A DNA stretch of 20,910 nucleotides from Arsenophonus sp046530785. GTDB taxonomy: Bacteria > Pseudomonadota > Gammaproteobacteria > Enterobacterales > Enterobacteriaceae. Made by a program: the position numbers and the translations under genes. Location of the stretch: the NCBI GenBank assembly GCA_046530785.1, contig JBHEQT010000031.1, forward strand, positions 1 through 20,910. The letters are read 5' to 3'. Each line of letters opens with the position of its first letter. Position 1 is the stretch's first letter. The notes under the pieces were generated by a model. The model worked only from the letters and a program-made list of their open reading frames with translations. It was not told where the DNA came from and did not search any database. This document shows positions 8,501 through 13,797 of the stretch, in pieces.

Positions 8501-9027
8501 TCATGTCCGATCCTTACAAATTCTAAATAATAATTATTATGGAAATGAGTTTGATAGAAATCTAAACATTTTTCTACAAATTTTAGATTACCTCGTAATA
8601 GAAATTTACCAACATCTCCCATGCAACCACCAGAGAGTAATAAAATCCCATCCTTATGAGTTACAAGCCATTCTTGTTTAATTGTTGGTCCTATCGTTCC
8701 ATAACCTTTTTGATAAGCTTTTGATATAAGTAATATCAGATTATGATAACCTTTATTATCTTTTGCTAGGATCGTTAATTGAGAAACTTCATTACCTAGT
8801 AATTCGCTTTCTAGATAAAAATCTGCTCCAATAATCGGCTTAATACCCGCTACATGAGCAGAAATATAAAATTTTATTAAACCATAAAGATTGGTAAAAT
8901 CAGTTATTGCCAATGCCGGCATGCCAAATTCTGCCGCTCTATTAACGAGAGGATTAATTTTTGCTAATCCATCCATAATAGAATAATCACTATGTACATG
9001 CAAATGTATAAAACGTGGTTCTGCCAT
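5539..9027 (-). CDS. dnaE: DNA polymerase III alpha subunit (replicative polymerase)
   Basis: Catalytic subunit of the replicative DNA polymerase III core. The start is the ATG at 9027 (MAEPRFIHLHVHSDYS, matching E. coli MSEPRF). A frame-extending start at 9069 would add 14 residues absent from the family. That gives 1162 residues against 1160 in E. coli. The PHP domain is N-terminal. The palm holds PDFDVDFCMEKR (catalytic aspartates near residues 403 and 405) and KFDFLGLRTL (third aspartate near 557). The fingers include GYGFNKSHSAAYALLSYQTLWLK. Near residue 925 GQTDMF matches the internal beta-clamp-binding motif (QADMF in E. coli), followed by the OB fold and the C-terminal tau-binding region. 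An A9 run in the coding strand (8082-8090) is a possible slippage site. rnhB, which precedes dnaE in E. coli, is missing. accA follows by 11 nt. Confidence 0.99.
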   Translation of the reverse strand: MAEPRFIHLHVHSDYSIMDGLAKINPLVNRAAEFGMPALAITDFTNLYGLIKFYISAHVAGIKPIIGADFYLESELLGNEVSQLTILAKDNKGYHNLILLISKAYQKGYGTIGPTIKQEWLVTHKDGILLLSGGCMGDVGKFLLRGNLKFVEKCLDFYQTHFHNNYYLEFVRIGHERLNEEKYLYEAVKLASEKRIPVVATNNVRFIDSDDFFAHEIRVAIHDGFTLSDPKRPKNYSPQQYLRTEQEMIELFIDIPEALENSVEIAKRCNVMIRLGEYFLPQFPTNKMKTEDFLIKRAKSGLKERLQFLYPDEKKRNEKRIEYDERLDIELRVINQMGFPGYFLIVMEFIQWSKNNNIPVGPGRGSGAGSLVAYALKITDLDPLEFDLLFERFLNPERVSMPDFDVDFCMEKRDQVIEHVAKIYGREAVSQIITFGTMAAKAVIRDVGRVLDYPYRFVNRISKLVPSDPGITLEKAFSVEPQLKEIYDSDEEVKRLIDIARKLEGVTRNAGKHAGGVVIVPTKITDFVPLYCDSEGQNPLTQFDKNDVEYAGLVKFDFLGLRTLTIISLTLNMINQNQKKQNCSPINIASIPFNDQKCFEVLQRAETTAVFQLESRGMKDLIKRLRPDCFEDMIALVALFRPGPLQSGMVDNFINRKHGRETISYPDAEWQHKSLQPILESTYGIILYQEQVMKIAQVLSGYTLGGADMLRRAMSKKNPKEMMKQRLIFKEGAIKNGITGKLSMKIFDLLEKFAGYGFNKSHSAAYALLSYQTLWLKTHYPAEFMSAVMTADIDNTEKVVGLVDECWRMGLKVLPPDINSGLYHFHVNEKGEIVYGIGAIKGIGEATIEAIIESRKKDGSFKEIFDLCSRVNNKKINRRIMEKLIISGAFDHLGPHRAALISSLEDALKAADQNTKAEAIGQTDMFGILTEVPNQVKQSYFNVVKWPEHIILEGERKTLGLYLTGHPITAYLSEIERYSSGLRLKDIDPTYRGQILTVVGLALTVKIVTTKYGNRIGICTLDDRSGRLDIILSSDILEMHQHLLERDKILIATGQVIVDDFNGGNKISVHKLMDLSEARKKYVHGISISLIDSQIDEQLLKRLHRILKTYCSGTIPVYFYYKKKNAKTKLKLGVNWRLILTDDLLTELRTLLGNQQVELVFD

Positions 9028-9628
9028 TTTATATATACTCTCTGAAAACTTAGAGATCGAAAAGAACAATCAAAAAACTTTTGTGATGAAATTATATTTA
9101 ACACTATGATAAGTAAGTTTTGCTAAATGAAATACTGTTGGATAACTCTTTATGTTGAATAAAACATATTCTGAATAAGAATATCATAATTCTTGCATTT
9201 TTTTATCTCGGATTATCTTCGTTAATATTTATGTGGTAGTAATTTCTATATTAAACTTATTTACCTTTAATAATTATCTAAAAGGTACAAGAAATCCAAA
9301 GGTATTTTATTGTCATCTAAGAAATAATATCAGCAGTAGTAGTAAATACTGATATTAGTATCTATTTTTTAAAGTTTTCTATAATATACTGGATATATTA
9401 TCTATTTTATATTTTAGGAGTCTTATTTTATAATATAACACTTATCTTAAATTCTCATGGAGGAGAGTATATTACTTTTTATTGATTTTTTTAACTTATA
9501 AATCTATTATTAATTTTTGGCCATAAAATAACAATAAATTATAAAACTGCTTACCTAAAAAAAATCCTAAGAGCACAAAAATTTATTAATACCAACAATA
9601 AAATTAGCTTTAAGATTAAAAATAAAAA
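9028..9628. other. 601-nt gap between lpxB and dnaE, at the place of lost rnhB
   Basis: E. coli has rnhB (ribonuclease HII) here. The gap is close to the length of that gene, but reading the minus strand in all three frames I saw no stretch resembling the RnhB motifs, and stops are frequent. It is either a fully decayed pseudogene or spacer. It holds a hairpin at 9325-9357, a smaller one (TACCTTT at 9262-9268 with AAAGGTA at 9281-9287), and an exact TATAAT on the minus strand at 9091-9096, 64 nt before the dnaE start. The TATAAT lacks a convincing -35 partner, so it is only a weak dnaE promoter candidate. Confidence 0.75.
9325..9357. repeat. Hairpin upstream of dnaE
   Basis: TAATATCAG (9325-9333) is exactly complementary to CTGATATTA (9349-9357) across a 15-nt loop CAGTAGTAGTAAATA that contains GTA triplets. 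It is about 300 nt upstream of dnaE in the gap where rnhB has been lost. On the plus strand it is followed closely by a T-run, but no plus-strand gene is seen. Function unknown. Confidence 0.35.
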
Positions 9629-9641
9629 TTATTTATTTTTA
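9617..9641 (-). terminator. A/T-only hairpin overlapping the lpxB stop codon
   Basis: TAAAAATAAA (9617-9626) is exactly complementary to TTTATTTTTA (9632-9641), with a 5-nt loop that includes part of the lpxB stop codon. On the minus strand the T-rich arm comes last. The stem has no G-C pair. The similar hairpin after proS makes it worth noting as a possible 3'-end element for the long lipid A operon. Confidence 0.25.
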
Positions 9642-10804
9642 GTTAGTTTTAATACAGCTTCTGCTGCTTGTTGATCAGCATGGCAACGGATACTTTCATG
9701 TAGTTTTAAAAAATTCTTTTTTAGATTTTCAATCTTTTTTTTGTCGATTAATAAAGATTTAAGTGATTTAGCTAATTTCTCAGGGTGACAATCTTTCTGA
9801 ATAAATTCTTTAACCAACTCTTTTCCTGCCAATAAATTAGGTAATGAAATAAAAGATATTTTGATCATACGTTTAACTAACCAATAAGTTACTGAATTCA
9901 TTCTATATCCAACTACCATAGGACATTTTACTAACATACATTCTAATGAAGCTGTTCCAGAGGCCAATAAAGTTACATCGGCTGCAATCATCGCTATTCT
10001 CGATTGTCCATCTAAAATTTTTAGTGATAAATTTGGAGAAACCTCTCGGTAAATTCTTTCAAATTTCCGTCTACATTGTTGATTAACAATAGGAACTAAA
10101 ATCTGTAAACAAGGAAAATCTTTTTTTAAAATTTTGGCAGCGTGTAAAAAATCTGCAGTCAACATTTCAACTTCAGAAGAACGGCTACCAGGTAAAATAG
10201 CTAAACATTTAGCATTATTGGTTATATTTAAGTGTGCTCTTGCAGCCTCTTTATCAGGGTGTAAAGGTATAATATCAGCCATTGTATGTCCGATAAAACG
10301 AGAGGAAATATTGTAACGATCATAAAAGCTTTTCTCAAAAGGTAAAAATATAAGTAATAGATCTGTCGCTTTTCCTATTTTAAATATACGATTTTGTCTC
10401 CACGCCCAAACAGAAGGGCTTACATAATGAATCGTTTTTATTCCTTTTTTCTTTAATTTTTTCTCAAGAGAAATATTAAAATCAGGAACATCTATTCCAA
10501 TAAATACATCAGGCTGTAATTTAGAAAAACGTCTAGTTATATCAACTCGAATTTGGAATAATCTCGGTATCTTCTTAAAAACTTCAACGATCCCCATAAC
10601 TGCAAGTTCTTCCATTTCATACCAGGATTCACATTTTTCTTCTTGCATCAATGGGCCTGCTATACCAAAAAAACAAGCATTAGGTACTTTCTGTTTTAGT
10701 GCACGAATAAGACCTGCACCAAGTATGTCTCCTGATCTTTCTCCTGCAACGAGACCAATAGTCAAAGGTCGTTGTTGAATTTCAATTTCATGACTATTTG
10801 GCAA
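9629..10804 (-). CDS. lpxB: Lipid A disaccharide synthase LpxB
   Basis: LpxB is a peripheral inner-membrane glycosyltransferase (family GT19) that joins 2,3-diacylglucosamine 1-phosphate (lipid X) to UDP-2,3-diacylglucosamine to form the tetra-acylated lipid A disaccharide. It has 391 residues (382 in E. coli). Recognisable blocks are GLVAGERSGDILGAGLI, YEMEELAVMGIVEVF, GIDVPDFNISLE, KTIHYVSPSVWAWRQ, FIGHTMAD, LPGSRSSEVEML, LLASGTASLECML and ISLPNLLAGKELVKE. The family usually has GEASGD where this has GERSGD. The start is TTG, fixed by a strong AGGAGA site directly upstream, by the lack of any ATG before the conserved RPLTI, and by the lpxA stop only 20 nt upstream. It closes the lpxD-fabZ-lpxA-lpxB series. 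Confidence 0.98.
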   Translation of the reverse strand: MPNSHEIEIQQRPLTIGLVAGERSGDILGAGLIRALKQKVPNACFFGIAGPLMQEEKCESWYEMEELAVMGIVEVFKKIPRLFQIRVDITRRFSKLQPDVFIGIDVPDFNISLEKKLKKKGIKTIHYVSPSVWAWRQNRIFKIGKATDLLLIFLPFEKSFYDRYNISSRFIGHTMADIIPLHPDKEAARAHLNITNNAKCLAILPGSRSSEVEMLTADFLHAAKILKKDFPCLQILVPIVNQQCRRKFERIYREVSPNLSLKILDGQSRIAMIAADVTLLASGTASLECMLVKCPMVVGYRMNSVTYWLVKRMIKISFISLPNLLAGKELVKEFIQKDCHPEKLAKSLKSLLIDKKKIENLKKNFLKLHESIRCHADQQAAEAVLKLTKNK

Positions 10805-10808
10805 ATTT

Positions 10809-10814
10809 TCTCCT
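10809..10814 (-). promoter_or_regulatory. Shine-Dalgarno site that fixes the TTG start of lpxB
   Basis: On the minus strand AGGAGA sits four to five bases before the TTG at 10804. It lies in the 20-nt spacer after the lpxA stop. No ATG or GTG alternative lies in frame before the conserved LpxB sequence, so this site decides the start. Confidence 0.7.
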
Positions 10815-10824
10815 ATTATATTTT

Positions 10825-11622
10825 TTAACGAATAATTCCTCGTTTAGATTTTACTGAATTCTCTAAAAAATCACTTAGTATCTTTACCTGTTGATTATCT
10901 TTTCCAAGTGTTAGCAATTCTTGTCTAGCTTTATCTAACGTTTTACCACAACGATAAAGAATTTTATAAGCATTTTTAATTGCATATAGCGATTCTTTAT
11001 TAAAACCACGACGTTTTAACCCTTCAATATTCACTCCATAAGGAATAGCATGATTACCTTGCGCAATTAGATAAGGCGGAATATCTTTGGCAACACCGGA
11101 ACAACCACCAACCATAACATGAGCACCAATTTGACAAAATTGATGTACAGCACTCATACCACCAATAATAACATAATCATCCAGTTTAACATGTCCACCA
11201 AGAGTACCATTATTAGCAATAATACAATAATCTCCTAGTAAACAATCATGGGCAATATGTGTATTTACCATCAATAGATTATTATTTCCTATTTTTGTTA
11301 AACCTCCTCCTTGTAGTGTGCCACGATGAATAGTACAACTCTCTCTAACGTAATTGCAATTACCAATCTCAACTCGAGTTGGTTCTCCTTGATATTTTAG
11401 ATCTTGATTAGTTTCACCTATAGTCACAAATTGAAATATCTGATTATTATAACCAATTTTGGTATTACCATTTATAACTACATGAGATTTCAGTGTTGTA
11501 TCTGCAGCAATTTCAACCTGAGAACTAATATAGCAGAACGGGCCTATACGGACATTTTCACCGATAATCGAACCCTCTTCAATAATAGAAGAGGGATGAA
11601 TAATCGCTGTTTTATTAATCAT
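10825..11622 (-). CDS. lpxA: UDP-N-acetylglucosamine acyltransferase LpxA
   Basis: First enzyme of lipid A synthesis: it transfers a 3-hydroxyacyl chain from acyl carrier protein to the 3-hydroxyl of UDP-GlcNAc in the cytoplasm, as a homotrimer. The N-terminal two thirds show the hexapeptide repeats of a left-handed beta helix (for example IGENVRIGPFC, IGYNNQIFQF). The catalytic histidine lies in NTHIAHDC (His125 in E. coli), followed by GGMSAVHQFCQIGAHVMVGG and the helical C-terminus NIEGLKRRGFNKESL. The start MINKTAIIHPSSII at the ATG at 11622 aligns with E. coli MIDKSAFVHPTAIV and has a GAGGG site five bases upstream; an in-frame upstream start at 11658 lies inside fabZ and would add 12 residues. 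Length 265 (262 in E. coli). It follows fabZ by 13 nt. Confidence 0.98.
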   Translation of the reverse strand: MINKTAIIHPSSIIEEGSIIGENVRIGPFCYISSQVEIAADTTLKSHVVINGNTKIGYNNQIFQFVTIGETNQDLKYQGEPTRVEIGNCNYVRESCTIHRGTLQGGGLTKIGNNNLLMVNTHIAHDCLLGDYCIIANNGTLGGHVKLDDYVIIGGMSAVHQFCQIGAHVMVGGCSGVAKDIPPYLIAQGNHAIPYGVNIEGLKRRGFNKESLYAIKNAYKILYRCGKTLDKARQELLTLGKDNQQVKILSDFLENSVKSKRGIIR

Positions 11623-11635
11623 ATCAGCCCTCATT

Positions 11636-12088
11636 TTATACTTCTTGGGTTCGAGCACACATCATTATCGCTTCACAAACAACTTTTTCATCTACTTTTG
11701 CAACAGCTTTAAAACGAGTTAAACCACGTTTAGTTTTAATAAAAGTTACTTCAAAAACCATTTTGTCTCCAGGTTCTACTGGATGTTTAAATCTTGCTTC
11801 GTCAATACCAGCAAAATAATAAAGTTCACCAGGCTTTAATTTTCCAACGCTCTTAAAAGCTAAAATACCTGCAGCTTGAGCCATAGCTTCAAGAATTAAT
11901 ACACCAGGAAATATTGGCTTACCAGGGAAATGACCTTGAAAGAAAGGTTCATTAAAAGATACATTTTTTGCTGCACGTAAAAATTTACCCTCTTCAAAAT
12001 CCAATACACGATCAACTAACAAAAAGGGATAACGATGGGGTAATAAATCTAAAATTTCTTCTATATCCAGAGTATGCTTATCACTCAT
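11636..12088 (-). CDS. fabZ: 3-hydroxyacyl-ACP dehydratase FabZ
   Basis: FabZ dehydrates 3-hydroxyacyl-ACP to trans-2-enoyl-ACP in each elongation round of type II fatty acid synthesis, and competes with LpxA and LpxD for the 3-hydroxyacyl-ACP pool. Its place inside the lipid A gene series reflects that link. The single hot-dog domain has 150 residues (151 in E. coli). The active-site pair is visible in QGHFPGKPIFPG (His53) and VLILEAMAQ (Glu67). Downstream blocks YYFAGIDEARFKHPVEPGD and KVVCEAIMMCA are conserved. The ATG has only a weak purine site (AAGAG). A GC-rich hairpin lies in the 114-nt spacer between lpxD and this gene and could affect its expression or the stability of its message. 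Confidence 0.99.
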   Translation of the reverse strand: MSDKHTLDIEEILDLLPHRYPFLLVDRVLDFEEGKFLRAAKNVSFNEPFFQGHFPGKPIFPGVLILEAMAQAAGILAFKSVGKLKPGELYYFAGIDEARFKHPVEPGDKMVFEVTFIKTKRGLTRFKAVAKVDEKVVCEAIMMCARTQEV

Positions 12089-12130
12089 AGAAAAGACTCT
12101 TCTTATTTAAATTAAAAAACATATATGAAT

Positions 12131-12180
12131 AATTCGGCCTGCTTTAACCATAAATAAGGTTATTCTTGCAGGCCGTAATT
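12131..12180 (-). repeat. GC-rich stem-loop between lpxD and fabZ
   Basis: CGGCCTGC (12135-12142) pairs perfectly with GCAGGCCG (12168-12175). An inner stem TAACC (12145-12149) with GGTTA (12158-12162) closes an 8-nt loop, and the outer AATT arms (12131-12134 and 12177-12180) pair if one T is bulged. In the direction of transcription it lies after lpxD and before fabZ. A T6 run follows about 15 nt further on, too far for a typical terminator. Such a G+C-rich stem in a spacer of this genome points to a retained function, perhaps an attenuator, a processing site, or protection of the lpxD 3' end. Confidence 0.6.
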
Positions 12181-12202
12181 AACAAATCTACACAAGTTAT
12201 AT

Positions 12203-13231
12203 TTAGCTATCTTTACTAAATACCTTACGTTCTAACACCTTTATACGCTTAACCATTTCATTAATACTCATAACTAAAGCTGCTGTTTTTCGCCAAGCCT
12301 TATTAGGCTGTAATGGAATACCAGAAGAGTATACTCCTGGATTATTAATCGGACGCATTACCATACTCATTCCTGTTATAGTGACTTTATCGCAAATTTC
12401 CATATGTCCATTAATCACACTTGCACCACCAATCATACAATATTGGCCTATTTTTAGACTACCGGCCATAATAACTCCACCAGCAATAGCTGTATGATTA
12501 CCAATAATTACATTGTGAGCAATTTGACATTGGTTATCAATGATAACTCCATTACCAATAATTGTATTATCTAGTGCGCCGCGATCAATTGTGGTACAAG
12601 CACCGATTTCGACATTATTACCAATAATAACTGTACCTAATTGAGGTATTTTTACCCATTTTCCTTTTTCATTTGCGTATCCAAACCCATCTGAACCAAC
12701 GACAGTCCCAGATTGAATCAGACACTCTTTACCTATCTCAACATTATGATAAATAGAAACATTTGCCCATATACGAGTAGATTGACCTATTTTTACATTT
12801 TCACCAATAAAACAACCTGCGCCTATGATAACCTGATTACCTAATGTAACACCTGACTCGATAACAGAATTAGCTCCAATAGCAACATTTTCGCCAAATT
12901 GAACAAGTTCTGCAATAACAGCAGAAGGATGAATATTTTTTGCAGGCTTAGGGGTCGTATCCAAAATTTGAGCTAACCTAGCATAAGCAAGATAAGGGTC
13001 TTTAACGACTAATGTTGCTATTTTACTATCTGCTAGATCTTTTTGTTTTAATAGTACAGCAGAAGCTTTACATTTTTCTAGTTGTATTAGATAACGGCTA
13101 TCTGATAAAAAAGTAATTTGCCCTTCCTTTGCTAATTGTATTGGAGCAATATTGGTGATAACAATATTGCCGTCACCATGTAGTTGAGCACCTAAACTTC
13201 TAGCTAAATCAGCCAATCGAATAGAAATCAT
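12203..13231 (-). CDS. lpxD: UDP-3-O-acylglucosamine N-acyltransferase LpxD
   Basis: Third step of lipid A synthesis: it adds a 3-hydroxyacyl chain from acyl carrier protein to the 2-amino group of UDP-3-O-acylglucosamine, as a cytoplasmic homotrimer. It has 342 residues (341 in E. coli). The N-terminal uridine-binding domain (about 1-100) begins SIRLADLARSLGAQLHGDG. A long left-handed beta helix with hexapeptide repeats follows (for example VIIGAGCFIGENVKIG). The catalytic histidine is in DNQCQIAHNVIIG (His239 in E. coli). The C-terminal helix holds PLQPNKAWRKTAALVM. The ATG is separated from the skp stop by 3 nt, the same tight junction as in E. coli, so the two are co-transcribed and probably translationally coupled. 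The second step, LpxC, is not in this window. Confidence 0.99.
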   Translation of the reverse strand: MISIRLADLARSLGAQLHGDGNIVITNIAPIQLAKEGQITFLSDSRYLIQLEKCKASAVLLKQKDLADSKIATLVVKDPYLAYARLAQILDTTPKPAKNIHPSAVIAELVQFGENVAIGANSVIESGVTLGNQVIIGAGCFIGENVKIGQSTRIWANVSIYHNVEIGKECLIQSGTVVGSDGFGYANEKGKWVKIPQLGTVIIGNNVEIGACTTIDRGALDNTIIGNGVIIDNQCQIAHNVIIGNHTAIAGGVIMAGSLKIGQYCMIGGASVINGHMEICDKVTITGMSMVMRPINNPGVYSSGIPLQPNKAWRKTAALVMSINEMVKRIKVLERKVFSKDS

Positions 13232-13234
13232 CTA

Positions 13235-13735
13235 TTATTTAACCTTTTTAATAACAAGATCGGTAATATTTTTTAGGTTTAATCTTTCTTTTGCATACAA
13301 AATCGAATTGATGTCAACAACAATATCGTAACGTTCTTTCAGCGCAACAGATTTGGTTGCTGTTTTTATAATTTGCAGTATTTTATTACGTTCCTCTTGT
13401 TGACGATGTTGATTATCTTGTTCAAATTGTTGTGCTTTTTTAATAAAATCTATTCTTTTATCTTCAAATTCTTGAAGATCTTTTTCATTAGGTTTAAAAT
13501 TATTATTGGTATTTTTTTGAAAATTTTCCACTTGAGTCTGTAAGTCTTTTTCCATATTTTGTAACTCATTTGCTCGTCCTTTAAATTCTTTTTCTAGTTG
13601 TTTAGATATATTTTTAGTAGTCGCTATGTCCTGAAAAACATCACTAACATTAATAATTGCAATTTTTTCTGCATAAACACTAGAAGATACGAATAAAATA
13701 AAACCTAAAAATACTGTATCTAAAAATTTTTTCAC
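13235..13735 (-). CDS. skp: Periplasmic outer-membrane-protein chaperone Skp (OmpH)
   Basis: Skp is a trimeric, jellyfish-shaped periplasmic chaperone that holds unfolded outer-membrane proteins on their way to the Bam complex. It has 166 residues (161 in E. coli). The N-terminus MKKFLDTVFLGFILFVSSSVYA is a Sec signal peptide, with cleavage expected before EKIAIINVSDVF. The middle part (about 45-125) is charged and rich in Gln, Lys and Glu, as expected for the coiled-coil tentacles, with the conserved LEKEFKGRANELQNME and KAQQFEQD. The C-terminal VVDINSILYAKE closes the body domain. The start codon is GTG, fixed by AAGGAG six bases upstream. It sits between bamA (62 nt upstream) and lpxD (3 nt downstream). 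Sequence divergence is higher than for its neighbours, which is normal for Skp. Confidence 0.97.
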   Translation of the reverse strand: MKKFLDTVFLGFILFVSSSVYAEKIAIINVSDVFQDIATTKNISKQLEKEFKGRANELQNMEKDLQTQVENFQKNTNNNFKPNEKDLQEFEDKRIDFIKKAQQFEQDNQHRQQEERNKILQIIKTATKSVALKERYDIVVDINSILYAKERLNLKNITDLVIKKVK

Positions 13736-13741
13736 ACTAAA

Positions 13742-13747
13742 CTCCTT
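13742..13747 (-). promoter_or_regulatory. Shine-Dalgarno site for the GTG start of skp
   Basis: AAGGAG on the minus strand, six bases before GTG at 13735. It is one of the best ribosome sites in the window and makes the GTG start secure. Confidence 0.75.
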
Positions 13748-13797
13748 ATTTCTTCAAGGTTCAGCTACAAGAAAATTAATGAAATTAAATTAACTTT

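Noticed and set aside
9028..9069. 14-residue N-terminal extension of dnaE
   Set aside because: The family begins at MxEPRF; the extension has no counterpart and the ATG at 9027 has its own purine site.
9091..9096. Exact TATAAT as a dnaE promoter
   Set aside because: No acceptable -35 at 16-18 nt; TATAAT is frequent by chance in such A+T-rich DNA, so it is mentioned only in the gap entry.
9457..9501. Tiny plus-strand frame starting ATGGAGGAG in the lpxB-dnaE gap
   Set aside because: Only 14 codons, no ribosome site upstream and no similarity recognised.
10134..10316. 60-codon plus-strand frame opposite lpxB
   Set aside because: Antisense to a conserved region of lpxB, no independent evidence.
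11623..11658. 12-residue extension of lpxA into fabZ
   Set aside because: The ATG at 11622 has a strong ribosome site and matches the E. coli N-terminus.
11404..11712. 102-codon plus-strand frame across lpxA and fabZ
   Set aside because: Antisense to two clear genes; composition is that of a shadow frame.
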